Positions 34,562 to 42,894 of a stretch of DNA of 64,000 bases are shown in pieces (positions within the stretch are counted from its first letter, which is position 1; the number at the start of each line of letters is the position of its first letter). A program made the position numbers and the translations under genes. The DNA is from Brasilonema sp. CT11. GTDB taxonomy: Bacteria > Cyanobacteriota > Cyanobacteriia > Cyanobacteriales > Nostocaceae. The stretch is taken from the NCBI RefSeq assembly GCF_017982655.1, contig NZ_JABXYX010000007.1:1-64000 (forward strand). Reading direction: 5' to 3'. A model generated the notes under the pieces. That model saw only the letters and a program-made list of their open reading frames with translations. It did not search any database and had not been told where the DNA came from.

Positions 34562-34755
34562 ACGTGGGACTGTCAAACACTGGAAGGCTACGATAGACTG
34601 GAATTATGTTCTTTTGATTAAACATTTTTGTTGCTAATAGTCATCAAAATTTACTTTCAAAAATTAATTTTTGCTTTCTGGAAAGAGTCAATGCGTGAGT
34701 GTATCTAATCTGAAAAATGCATTGATGGTGTGAATCTATTCTCTAGGATGGCATT

Positions 34756-35190
34756 ATGCCAAGTACAACTTTAATTTGGCTTTTGGCTGGTTCAGGTCTT
34801 TGTTTGTTAGAGCTGTTTATGCCAACAGCTTTTGCTGCCTTTTTGGCGGGAATTAGCGCCCTTGTTGTGGCGTTTCTGTCTCAAACGATTTTGGGCAAGT
34901 TATGGCTACAAATTGTGGTTTGGCTGTTCCTTTCCACAGTTCTAGTCGTACTTTCTCGTCGGTTTATGACTTTGCCAAAACGCAAAACGAAAATTCAGCA
35001 CGCAATTATAGCCGAAACTTTAACTGAGATTCCAGCCGGAAAACCAGGACGAGTGCTATATGAGGGAAATTCTTGGCGGGCACGTTGTGACGATGAAAAA
35101 CTCAGCATCTCACCCAATCAAAGAGTTTACGTCACAGGACGCGAAGGGACGACTCTGATTGTGATGCCAGAAAATCTGTTGGACTCGTGA
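34756..35190 (+). CDS. NfeD family membrane protein
   Basis: This 144-aa protein has two to three membrane segments (TLIWLLAGSGLCLLELFM, AFAAFLAGISALVVAFL, LWLQIVVWLFLSTVLVVL). A C-terminal OB-fold follows (AGKPGRVLYEGNSWRARC, RVYVTGREGTTLIV). Short NfeD proteins are encoded with SPFH/slipin proteins and act in membrane microdomain organisation. The slipin gene follows 127 bp later on the same strand, separated by heptamer repeats, which supports the pairing. Confidence 0.9.
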   Translation: MPSTTLIWLLAGSGLCLLELFMPTAFAAFLAGISALVVAFLSQTILGKLWLQIVVWLFLSTVLVVLSRRFMTLPKRKTKIQHAIIAETLTEIPAGKPGRVLYEGNSWRARCDDEKLSISPNQRVYVTGREGTTLIVMPENLLDS

Positions 35191-35204
35191 TTCTTTGTGT
35201 TAAA

Positions 35205-35297
35205 TCAGTGAACAGGGAACAGTAAACAGTGAACAATTGATAACTGATAACTGATAACTGGTAATTGATGACTGATGACTGATGACTGATAACTATT
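35205..35297. repeat. Heptamer tandem repeats (AACAGTG, GATAACT, GATGACT)
   Basis: Runs of 7-bp units fill most of the gap between the NfeD and slipin genes. Related heptamers (reverse complement or variant) occur at 36395-36418, 37323-37369 and 42178-42240. Confidence 0.85.
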
Positions 35298-35317
35298 AAA
35301 AATTTGGAAAATTCATT

Positions 35318-36331
35318 ATGGAACAGTTTTTTTTACTTGTTTTTCTCGCTCTAGGTGGTTCTGCCTTAGCTGGTTCTGCCAAAGTTGTGAATCAGGGAAA
35401 TGAAGCTTTGGTGGAACGCTTAGGAAGCTATAACAAAAAGTTAGATCCAGGACTTAGCTTTCTCGTTCCCTTTTTTGATCGGGTTGTCTTCCGCGAAACT
35501 ATCCGAGAAAAAGTTTTAGATATCCCGCCGCAACAATGCATCACCCGTGATAACGTGTCAATTACCGCTGATGCGGTGGTTTACTGGCGCATTATGGATA
35601 TGGAGAAAGCCTACTACAAAGTGGAAAATCTCCAGGCGGCGATGGTTAATTTGGTGCTGACTCAAATTCGTGCCGAAATGGGCAAATTGGAATTGGATGA
35701 AACTTTTACCGCCCGTTCTCAAATTAATGAAATGTTATTGCATGACTTAGATATTGCAACTGATCCTTGGGGCGTGAAAGTGACGCGGGTGGAACTGCGC
35801 GATATTATCCCGTCACAAGCTGTTACGGAGTCGATGGAATTGCAAATGTCGGCGGAACGTCGTAAACGAGCAGCAATTTTAACTTCCGAAGGCGATCGCG
35901 AATCAGCCGTCAATAACGCCAAAGGTGAAGCTGACGCCCAAGTTCTGGACGCAGAAGCCCGTCAAAAATCAGTGATTTTGCGAGCTGAAGCTGAACAAAA
36001 AGCAATTATTTTGAGAGCACAAGCCGAACGCCAGCAGCAGGTTCTTAAGGCACAGGCGATCGCCGAATCTGCAGATATCATTGCCCAAAAAATGAAAAAT
36101 GATCCTGTTGCTTACCAAGCTTTAGAAGTTCTGCTTGCCTTGGGTTACATGGATATGGGCGCGACAATTGGCAAAAGCGATAGTAGCAAGGTTATGTTTA
36201 TGGACCCGCGCACCATACCTGCTACCTTGGAGGGTATACGCTCGATTGTCTCAGATGGTCAAACAACTGACTCAAATCTTCCGTATACAGGGGAAGTGTC
36301 TCCAGGAAATAATAATCATCGCTCTAGCTAG
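35318..36331 (+). CDS. Slipin/stomatin-like SPFH protein (QmcA/HflC-like)
   Basis: This 337-aa protein has an N-terminal membrane anchor ([18 protein letters not shown]). The SPFH domain spans about 25-185 ([40 protein letters not shown]). A long Ala/Glu coiled coil ([20 protein letters not shown]) and a C-terminal oligomerisation segment complete it. Paired with NfeD just upstream, it probably forms membrane scaffolds that regulate proteolysis. GGAAA lies before the ATG. Confidence 0.92.
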   Translation: MEQFFLLVFLALGGSALAGSAKVVNQGNEALVERLGSYNKKLDPGLSFLVPFFDRVVFRETIREKVLDIPPQQCITRDNVSITADAVVYWRIMDMEKAYYKVENLQAAMVNLVLTQIRAEMGKLELDETFTARSQINEMLLHDLDIATDPWGVKVTRVELRDIIPSQAVTESMELQMSAERRKRAAILTSEGDRESAVNNAKGEADAQVLDAEARQKSVILRAEAEQKAIILRAQAERQQQVLKAQAIAESADIIAQKMKNDPVAYQALEVLLALGYMDMGATIGKSDSSKVMFMDPRTIPATLEGIRSIVSDGQTTDSNLPYTGEVSPGNNNHRSS

Positions 36332-36394
36332 AATAAGGCGAGTGGGGAGCAGGGGAACAAAGGAGCAGGGAGAGAACTCTGAACCCTTGCTCTT

Positions 36395-36418
36395 GACTAA
36401 TGACTAATGACTAATCAG
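36395..36418. repeat. Heptamer repeat (TGACTAA) between convergent genes
   Basis: Three TGACTAA units fill the short gap between the slipin gene and the convergent Fur-family gene and reach its stop codon. No clear terminator is seen here. Confidence 0.75.
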
Positions 36419-36806
36419 CAGTTTGAGCTAATTGGCATTGAGTACACAAACCGAAAAATTCTAGAGTGTGATAAAAAATCTTAAACTTGTGTGTAGACTG
36501 TAATTGACCCTCTAGGTCATGGACGGGACATTGATTAATCGGGATGGAAGCACCGCACTGTAGACAAGTCAGGTGGTGCTTGTCTTGCTGGGCTAAGTTG
36601 TAGAGGGCTTCACCATTAGCCAATGTCCGCACTTGCACCAGACCTTCAAGTTTTAAGGATTCTAATGAGCGGTAAACTGTTGCTAGACCCATGCTTTGGT
36701 TACGGTTACGTAACTCGACATAAATATCTTGGGCGGAAATGCCTTGTTTAATGGTTTTAAGCAAGTTTAGAATACGCTCTTGACTGCGGGTGCGTAAGGT
36801 TCTCAT
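36411..36806 (-). CDS. zur: Fur family metalloregulator, likely Zur (FurB)
   Basis: The protein is 131 aa from the ATG at 36806; a TTG two codons upstream is not needed. The winged helix (QGISAQDIYVELRNRNQSMG, LATVYRSLESLKLEGLVQV) is followed by the dimerisation domain with HHLTCLQCG and LCTQCQ, two CxxC motifs for the structural zinc. From memory the sequence is closest to the zinc regulator FurB/Zur of Anabaena, not FurA or PerR; that was not checked. It is transcribed divergently from purS, with the promoter region between 36807 and 36969. Confidence 0.85.
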   Translation of the reverse strand: MRTLRTRSQERILNLLKTIKQGISAQDIYVELRNRNQSMGLATVYRSLESLKLEGLVQVRTLANGEALYNLAQQDKHHLTCLQCGASIPINQCPVHDLEGQLQSTHKFKIFYHTLEFFGLCTQCQLAQTAD

Positions 36807-36969
36807 AGACAATTAGTATAGTAATAAAACGCCAATTGCATTTGAAAAAGTTTATTTTAAGTATTCTCCTGCTTACCTTTTAGCTTAACTCTCATAACTT
36901 GTGCTTCTATTGTCGCCCAATTGGGACAGAAAGATATAGTATGAGCTTAGCAGTATTCAGCGAAAGCCA

Positions 36970-37248
36970 GTGCAAAGGAAGTATCTAGCCAAAATTTTTG
37001 TCACTCTGCGTCCTTCAGTTCTAGATCCTGCTGGAGTCGCAGTACAATCTGGGCTGAAGCAAATGGGATACGATGATGTTGAGCAGGTGCGGATTGGCAA
37101 GTACATTGAAGTCACTCTCATCTCAACCGATGAAGATACAGCCCGTCAGAACTTAGACAGGATGTGTGATCAAATGCTTGCAAATCCAGTCATAGAAAAT
37201 TATCGCTTTGATTTGATAGAGGTTGAGTCACAGACGGGAGTGTATTAA
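36970..37248 (+). CDS. purS: Phosphoribosylformylglycinamidine synthase subunit PurS
   Basis: The 92-aa length and sequence (AKIFVTLRPSVLDPAGVAVQ, DVEQVRIGKYIEV, LIEVES) are those of PurS. It bridges PurL and PurQ in the fourth step of purine synthesis (FGAR to FGAM). It starts with GTG; no ATG is available nearby in frame. purQ follows 122 bp downstream on the same strand. Confidence 0.92.
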   Translation: MQRKYLAKIFVTLRPSVLDPAGVAVQSGLKQMGYDDVEQVRIGKYIEVTLISTDEDTARQNLDRMCDQMLANPVIENYRFDLIEVESQTGVY

Positions 37249-37322
37249 TCTGTTTTTTCAGAGTCATTAGTCCTTTGTTCTTCGTCCTTGATTTTATAAG
37301 CTTCGAGGAATGACACATGTCT

Positions 37323-37369
37323 ACTGGCTAATGACTTATGACTAATAACTAATGACTAGTGACTAATAA
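37323..37369. repeat. Heptamer repeat array (TGACTAA/TAATGAC variants) upstream of purQ
   Basis: Tandem 7-bp units run right up to the purQ ATG and occupy the place where a ribosome site would be. STRR-type. Confidence 0.8.
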
Positions 37370-37370
37370 C

Positions 37371-38045
37371 ATGAATTTTGGAGTTGTTGTTTTTCCGGGT
37401 TCTAATTGCGATCGCGACGTTGCTTATGTAACAAGAGACTTGCTGCAGCAACCAACTCGCATGGTTTGGCATCAAGAAACTGATATTTCTGATGTGGATA
37501 TCATGATTATACCAGGTGGCTTTAGCTACGGAGATTATTTACGCTGTGGTGCGATCGCCCGCTTTTCACCTGTTATGCAGCAAGTCGTTGAACACGCTCA
37601 AAAGGGCAAACTCGTCCTCGGTATTTGCAACGGATTTCAAGTCTTAACTGAGGCAGGGCTGTTGCCGGGAGCGTTGGTAAAGAATCGGGATTTGCATTTT
37701 ATATGCGATCGCGTTCCTGTGAAAGTCGAGCGCACAGACTTTCAGTGGACGCAAGGTTATCAAAATGGTGAAATTATTACTTTGCCCATTGCTCACGGGG
37801 AAGGGCAATATTACGCAGATGAATCTACATTATCAGAGATTGAAAATAACGCTCAAGTCCTGTTTCGCTACGAGGGAGATAATCCCAACGGCTCAGTGAA
37901 CAACATAGCTGGGATTTGCAACCGTCAAGGGAACGTGTTGGGAATGATGCCGCACCCAGAGAGAGCGTCTGACTCACTGCTGGGCGGTAGCGATGGGTTG
38001 AAGTTGTTCCAGGGGTTGTTGGAGAAAGTCGGGGTGTTGGTGTAG
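37371..38045 (+). CDS. purQ: Phosphoribosylformylglycinamidine synthase subunit PurQ (glutaminase)
   Basis: This 224-aa class I glutamine amidotransferase has the nucleophile elbow LGICNGFQVL (Cys86 region), oxyanion loop GGFSYGDYLRCG, and catalytic His/Glu in MMPHPERASD. It supplies ammonia from glutamine to PurL. The start at MNFGVVVFPGSNCDRD is the family start; a GTG 12 bp upstream lies in the heptamer array and was rejected. It ends 30 bp from a convergent Uma2 gene. Confidence 0.94.
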   Translation: MNFGVVVFPGSNCDRDVAYVTRDLLQQPTRMVWHQETDISDVDIMIIPGGFSYGDYLRCGAIARFSPVMQQVVEHAQKGKLVLGICNGFQVLTEAGLLPGALVKNRDLHFICDRVPVKVERTDFQWTQGYQNGEIITLPIAHGEGQYYADESTLSEIENNAQVLFRYEGDNPNGSVNNIAGICNRQGNVLGMMPHPERASDSLLGGSDGLKLFQGLLEKVGVLV

Positions 38046-38075
38046 AAAGGGTGGGGACACAGGGTGCTGTGTTCC

Positions 38076-38660
38076 TCAGACAACCGAGATCATTTCCTCT
38101 AAAGAAAATACAAACCCAGGGAGCACATCTTCTCCTGACAGTGCCACTGGTGATTGGAGAATTTCCACATCCTGATTTAGACGAGAAATTTCCACTTGCC
38201 ACGTTTCTAGGTCAATTAACCAACCCAATTTTGCACCGTTATTCAGATATTCTGACATTTTGGTTTGTAGCCTTTTCCAGTCATCATTAGATGAGCGTAG
38301 TTCGACTACAAAATCAGGACAAGCAGGAGCAAATTTTTCTTGTTGTTCAGGCGTCAAAGCATCCCATTTTTCCCGCTTCAACCAAGATGCAGTAGGCGAA
38401 CGAACGGCACCATTTGGTAGTGTAAAGCCAGTTGAAGAACCGAAAGCAACTCCCAAAGTATAGTCACGATTCCACTTTCCCAGTTGATAGCATAAATTGG
38501 CGCTGCGGATACTGGTTATACCGCCGAAAAGAGGCATGAGTACTAGTTTTTTATCAGCATTGCGCTCAAATTTTATCAGTTCGTGACGCTGGCATAGTTC
38601 AAAGAATTGCTCATCAGTTAAGTCGATGAAAGGACTTAAGTCGAGGATTAAGGCATTCAT
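38076..38660 (-). CDS. Uma2 family (DUF820) putative restriction-endonuclease-fold protein
   Basis: This 194-aa protein has the PD-(D/E)XK-like core: an Asp-rich segment CPDFVVELRSSNDDWKRLQT, then KMSEYLNNGAKLGWLIDLET. A closing strand and LPGFVFSLEEM end it. VLMPLFGGITSIRSAN is the usual N-terminal module. The family is greatly expanded in cyanobacteria, often as lone genes of unknown role. A second intact member lies at 41370-42056 and a relic at 23930-24097. Confidence 0.9.
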   Translation of the reverse strand: MNALILDLSPFIDLTDEQFFELCQRHELIKFERNADKKLVLMPLFGGITSIRSANLCYQLGKWNRDYTLGVAFGSSTGFTLPNGAVRSPTASWLKREKWDALTPEQQEKFAPACPDFVVELRSSNDDWKRLQTKMSEYLNNGAKLGWLIDLETWQVEISRLNQDVEILQSPVALSGEDVLPGFVFSLEEMISVV

Positions 38661-38823
38661 GTGATGCTGCTTAAAAAATTATGAAAAACGTTAAGTCTTT
38701 TTACTTGGGGGGAACTTCAGTTTAGATACTGATATCTATTGTAACGTTTGCCATCTACCTCCAAGACCTTTGAGCCTGGCTATAGTTGTAGATGAATTTT
38801 AAAAATTAAATAATGTATAAATT
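38661..38823 (+). promoter_or_regulatory. Upstream region of the reverse-transcriptase gene
   Basis: 163 bp between divergent genes, AT-rich with no ORF. It should hold the RT promoter. No inverted repeat large enough to suggest a retron- or DRT-type structured RNA was seen by eye. Confidence 0.35.
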
Positions 38824-41199
38824 ATGACAATAGCAACATCCCTTTGGAACAAGTTTGCGACTTATGACAATTTCCTGCTTGCTTGGCAACGAACTGTGAA
38901 TGTCACAAGTCGTATGGTTCACGACGAGTTAGGGATGAAACTATTTGCACATAATCTTCAAGCTAATCTTGAAAATTTAGTACAGCGAGTAGTAGCTGAA
39001 GATTTTCCTTATCAACCCCTAGCTGATCACAAAGTTTATGTGCCAAAACCTTCCAGCACATTGAGAACAATGTCACTGATGGCTGTACCAGATGTGATTG
39101 TCTATCAAGCACTAGTAAATATTATTGCTGATCAAGCCTACCTTTATCTTGTCAGCCATGAGAATCAGTGTGTTTTAGGTAATCTTTATGCTGGACCGGG
39201 AAAGCGTTGGATGCTTAAACCTTGGAAGAAGCAGTACACACGCTTTGTGAACCGTGTAGAAAAGCTATATTCTGCTGGTAACCCCTGGATCGCCTCAACA
39301 GATATTGTTGCCTTCTATGACACAATTGACCATGCTTGTTTATTAAGTATTATACGTAAATATTGCGGGGAAGACCGAAAATTTGAGCAACTATTTCTAA
39401 ACTGTCTGGAGAAATGGGCAGTACATAACGTAAATATAAAGATGAGCCGTGGAATTCCTCAAGGTAGCAATGCGTCTGATTTTCTTGCTAACTTGTTTTT
39501 ACATGAAATTGACAAAAAAATGATAGTTCATGGTTATCAATATGTCAGATATGTAGATGATGTTAGAATTCTTGGAGCAGAGAAGTCAACTGTTCAACGT
39601 GGATTAATTTTATTTGACCTTGAGTTGAAACGTGCTGGTTTAGTAGCACAGGTGACAAAGACTAGTGTTCATAAAATAGAAAATCTTGAAAAAGAAATTT
39701 CACGCTTACGATTCAGAATTACAGACCCAACAGGAAAGGGAAATTGCCTACTCGTCACGATTCCATCTCCGCCTAAAAGTGAACAGGCTGATTTCGCTAG
39801 TGATTATGTAAAAAAGACATCCAGTGGTTATGTAGAAGACCACACAACAATATCAGATAGCAAGAGTAATTTGGAGGATGATGAGAAAGATGATCTTGAG
39901 GATGATGAAGAAATCACAACGTTATCCTCAAACAAAGATTGCGATATTGAGCAGAACAAAACTCCAAATCTACAAAAACAAATACGTGAAAAGTTTATAG
40001 AGGCTTTTGCACTATTAGATGATCAAGATAGGGGAAAGGAGGCTGAGTCAAATATCGCATTTTGCTTATATCGACTTGAACCGCATCCATCGATACGCGA
40101 GCAAGTGCTCAGTTTACTTTCTACACTACCTTGGCGTTCTGAAGCTATATCAATCGCTTTAGGGCGTTTCAAAAATGATTCATATGTTATTGAAGGATTG
40201 AGGGCTTTTATCAGTGAACATGATGTGTATTCCTGGCATCGTGCTAATTCACTATGGGCACTATATCAGGTGAGCGAGGCTAAAAGTGTTGCGCCAATAT
40301 GTCAAGCTTGGCTAGCTGACACTCAACTTCACTGGTACGCGAAAGTAATAGCAGCTAGGATATTGGCGGAGGTTCCAGGACAGCATGCTTACTTTATGGA
40401 ATGTTTACAAAGTGAGCAGAATATGGTGAATGGCAATGCTGAAGAAACAGCAATCCTCCGCCAAGAATTAGCTTATGGTGCTTTTCAAAGAATCAAATCA
40501 CCCTACAAGCAATTAGCATTATTTAGGCTAATTTGTATAGACAAAAGTCCCTTAGTTCAGCAGTTGGTAGTTTATCTTCTCCAACAACCACAATGCCAAG
40601 TCACTTGGGACGATTTAAAGGAATACCATCAGCAGATGGGGACAATATCAGAGTTAATTAAAAAGTTAGGCTTATCAGCAGATGCCTTGACACCTTGTTT
40701 TATATTTCAAACGCTCTCAACTATGTATAGAGTTTCGCTAGCAGAATATGATCTGCGTCGATTTTATGCTAAACACTACAATAAAGCAGTTGAGCAGTTA
40801 CGAGAGTCTGTAAGTAACTACTACCAATCACCTAGCTGGTATATTAGAACTTTCCATCAATTCGCACACGTTACTCTCATTGCTTTTTGTGAAAGTGTTT
40901 TACCTAGTGAAAGTGGATTATATACAGGCTACGATAATGTTGCTAGTAGAGGTATTTTGACAACAACATTACCCAGAGGAGCGGCTATTTGGAGGCGGCT
41001 TGGTCCCATGCGTAATCGAGTTGATCACCCAGTAGATAGCAAGACACAGCTACATACAAGAAAGATTACCGTTAAGGAAGTTGAAGATCTCCACAAAGAA
41101 CTTCAAGTTGCCCTTCAAGAAATCTTTGATGTTTGGCTAAATTCACCACTGCCTACTGCTACTACATCTGCTGTACCTGTTGGTGTATCTATTTCATAA
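38824..41199 (+). CDS. Reverse transcriptase with alpha-helical repeats and C-terminal HEPN-type motif (AbiA-like, candidate phage defence)
   Basis: This 791-aa protein has an N-terminal RT domain: motif A IASTDIVAFYDTIDH (D160, D166), SRGIPQGSNASDFLANLFLH (motif B, 208-227) and YVRYVDDVRILG with YVDD at 243-246. An acidic linker (about 340-375) leads to HEAT-like helical repeats (about 420-560). Near the C terminus is RNRVDH (730-735), the RX4H signature of HEPN ribonucleases. Group II intron maturase X/HNH domains, retron features and DGR signatures are absent. The order RT, alpha-repeats, HEPN is that known for AbiA-type abortive-infection RTs. I infer a phage-defence role. The gene stands alone between Uma2 genes, on the plus strand. 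Confidence 0.85.
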   Translation: MTIATSLWNKFATYDNFLLAWQRTVNVTSRMVHDELGMKLFAHNLQANLENLVQRVVAEDFPYQPLADHKVYVPKPSSTLRTMSLMAVPDVIVYQALVNIIADQAYLYLVSHENQCVLGNLYAGPGKRWMLKPWKKQYTRFVNRVEKLYSAGNPWIASTDIVAFYDTIDHACLLSIIRKYCGEDRKFEQLFLNCLEKWAVHNVNIKMSRGIPQGSNASDFLANLFLHEIDKKMIVHGYQYVRYVDDVRILGAEKSTVQRGLILFDLELKRAGLVAQVTKTSVHKIENLEKEISRLRFRITDPTGKGNCLLVTIPSPPKSEQADFASDYVKKTSSGYVEDHTTISDSKSNLEDDEKDDLEDDEEITTLSSNKDCDIEQNKTPNLQKQIREKFIEAFALLDDQDRGKEAESNIAFCLYRLEPHPSIREQVLSLLSTLPWRSEAISIALGRFKNDSYVIEGLRAFISEHDVYSWHRANSLWALYQVSEAKSVAPICQAWLADTQLHWYAKVIAARILAEVPGQHAYFMECLQSEQNMVNGNAEETAILRQELAYGAFQRIKSPYKQLALFRLICIDKSPLVQQLVVYLLQQPQCQVTWDDLKEYHQQMGTISELIKKLGLSADALTPCFIFQTLSTMYRVSLAEYDLRRFYAKHYNKAVEQLRESVSNYYQSPSWYIRTFHQFAHVTLIAFCESVLPSESGLYTGYDNVASRGILTTTLPRGAAIWRRLGPMRNRVDHPVDSKTQLHTRKITVKEVEDLHKELQVALQEIFDVWLNSPLPTATTSAVPVGVSIS

Positions 41200-41248
41200 C
41201 CTCTTGTACTATTGGGCACAGTCCTTCTATTAACTGTTGAGAGGATAC

Positions 41249-41286
41249 GGGCGATAGCTTCGCTGCAGCATAGCGGCAGATCGCCC
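41249..41286. repeat. Short palindromic element (GGGCGAT...ATCGCCC)
   Basis: A 38-bp segment with inverted ends and a TTCGCTGCAGCATAGCGG core lies in the gap between the RT and Uma2 genes. It is similar in kind to the elements captured inside the STAND genes. Confidence 0.6.
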
Positions 41287-41369
41287 TTCCCCATAATCTC
41301 AACTGCTCCTCAAACCTTGTTCCTGCACTCAAAGCGCTACAGTAAAACTAAATATTCCAGCCCTGTACC

Positions 41370-42056
41370 ATGTTAGCCAGTACCGCCAGCTACGAAATTA
41401 CCTGGGAAAAGCTACCAGATGACTTTGTTTTAGACTCGGAACCAGTGGACAATATTAATCAACCTTCCCTTGCTGCAGCTTTAACCGAAAGTTTGCAAGT
41501 TGCAAGTAAATTACCACCGAATGCGTTAATTACTACAAACTACGGTATTTGCGCTACGGTAAATCAGAAGATGGTAGTGAAAGCACCAGACTGGGCGTAT
41601 ATACCTTCTATTCGAGTGTCGCGGGAGGAAGTCAAACGTAGTTACACCCCTCGACTTCAAGGCGATATTCCAGTTCTTGTTATGAAATTTCTTTCTGACA
41701 CTGAAGGGGGCGAGTATTCCAGTAAGCCTACCTACCCTCCAGGAAAGTGGTTTTTTTACGAACAAGTCTTAGAGGTTCCCAATTACGTCATTTTTGAACC
41801 GGATACAGGGGAACTGGAAGTTTATCAATTAGATGATTCCAAACGATATCAGCTACGAAACTCTGATGCTAATAATCGTTACTCGATTGCTGAAATAGGA
41901 TTATTTTTGGGGGTATGGCAAGGAACCAGAGAGAATCGCACAGGTTATTGGCTGCGGTGGTGGGATGAGAATGGAAAACTTTTTCTTTGGGGTTCAGAAC
42001 GGGCAGAACGATTAGCTGCACAACTCAGGGCAGCAGGAATTGAACCTGAGATTTAA
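41370..42056 (+). CDS. Uma2 family (DUF820) protein
   Basis: This 228-aa protein begins with TASYEITWEKLPDDFVLDSE and has a nuclease-like core (KAPDWAYIPSI, GDIPVLVMKFLSDTEGGEYS, KWFFYEQVLEVPNYVIFEPD). The longer C-terminal part, LFLGVWQGTRENRTGYWLRW plus a helical end (AERLAAQLRAAGIEPE), is typical of the larger Uma2 subgroup. It is 170 bp downstream of the RT gene on the same strand; co-function with the RT is possible but the family is too common here for proximity to mean much. Confidence 0.88.
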   Translation: MLASTASYEITWEKLPDDFVLDSEPVDNINQPSLAAALTESLQVASKLPPNALITTNYGICATVNQKMVVKAPDWAYIPSIRVSREEVKRSYTPRLQGDIPVLVMKFLSDTEGGEYSSKPTYPPGKWFFYEQVLEVPNYVIFEPDTGELEVYQLDDSKRYQLRNSDANNRYSIAEIGLFLGVWQGTRENRTGYWLRWWDENGKLFLWGSERAERLAAQLRAAGIEPEI

Positions 42057-42370
42057 CAGACAATAGCAGTCAATCCCATGCGATTTTACGGGCTGCAAGT
42101 TTGCCCACAGTATTGCTGAAAATGTACATAGGGACTGGGTATAGCCAAAGTCAAAGTTTCATAGGCAAAAGTTAAAGCAGTTATCAGTTATCAGTTATCA
42201 ATTGTTCACTGTTCACTGTTCACTGTTCACTGTTCACTGTAAAACAAGAGTGTTTTTAACCTTGCGGGTTCAACAGTTCCTAAGGCGGGATAAACTCGCC
42301 TTAGGAACTGTTTCACTTTTTACTTTCCGCGCTTCCCAATCCCTAATTTTCTTATTTTTAGTAAATGGTG
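42057..42370. other. Gap with heptamer repeats before the psaD stop
   Basis: It contains (AGTTATC)n and (TTCACTG)n heptamer runs at 42178-42240 and a palindrome CCTAAGGCGGGATAAACTCGCC with TTAGG (about 42279-42305). No gene is seen. The latter hairpin may end transcription between the convergent Uma2 and psaD genes. Confidence 0.5.
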
Positions 42371-42793
42371 CTAAGCGTCGTAAGTAGCTGTCCCGCTAAA
42401 CTTAACTTGAGCAGGACTGGGATTTGCACCGATATTGCGGTCTACATAACGTACTTTATCACGACCTTCCTTCACTTTTTCTGGGAAAGTACCATCAGCC
42501 GGGTGTATAGCCTGAGTTTCTCCGTTAGGATAAATCCGGTAAACTTTGTAGTCTGTAATTTTCAATTTCCGCAATACCTGACCGCCCAAATAGATGCCGT
42601 ACTCCTTACGAGCCAAAGACAGCACGTTTTCACCTTGGCGCATAATGGCGGTACCGCCTGTTGGCAGTTCAAATGGTTGCTCTTTGGGGCTAGTCCAAGT
42701 GATGGCGTACTTTTCTTCCAGTTCTGCTTTCTTAAGCAAGCCGCCAGTGCTGCCACCAAATACCGGAGTTTGTCCAGAAAGTTTTTCTGCCAT
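42371..42793 (-). CDS. psaD: Photosystem I subunit II
   Basis: The protein is 140 aa starting [20 protein letters not shown], the conserved PsaD start. An in-frame ATG 51 bp upstream adds non-conserved residues and was rejected. Family segments [39 protein letters not shown] and [17 protein letters not shown] are all present. PsaD is the stromal/cytoplasmic extrinsic subunit that docks ferredoxin on PSI. GAGAG precedes the ATG. Its presence marks the genome as an oxygenic phototroph; the start of a minus-strand histidine-kinase gene does not overlap it. Confidence 0.96.
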   Translation of the reverse strand: MAEKLSGQTPVFGGSTGGLLKKAELEEKYAITWTSPKEQPFELPTGGTAIMRQGENVLSLARKEYGIYLGGQVLRKLKITDYKVYRIYPNGETQAIHPADGTFPEKVKEGRDKVRYVDRNIGANPSPAQVKFSGTATYDA

Positions 42794-42894
42794 AAAGTTT
42801 CTCTCAACGTTTTTACGGCATCCTATCACTGCAACAAGGATCATGTTGCGATCGCGTTATAGTCTGTAACAGTTATTAGTCTATTAATCATTAT

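Noticed and set aside
38824-41199. Retron, group II intron or diversity-generating retroelement
   Set aside because: No msr/msd-like structured RNA, no maturase or HNH domain, no intron domain V, and no template/variable repeat pair were seen around the RT gene.
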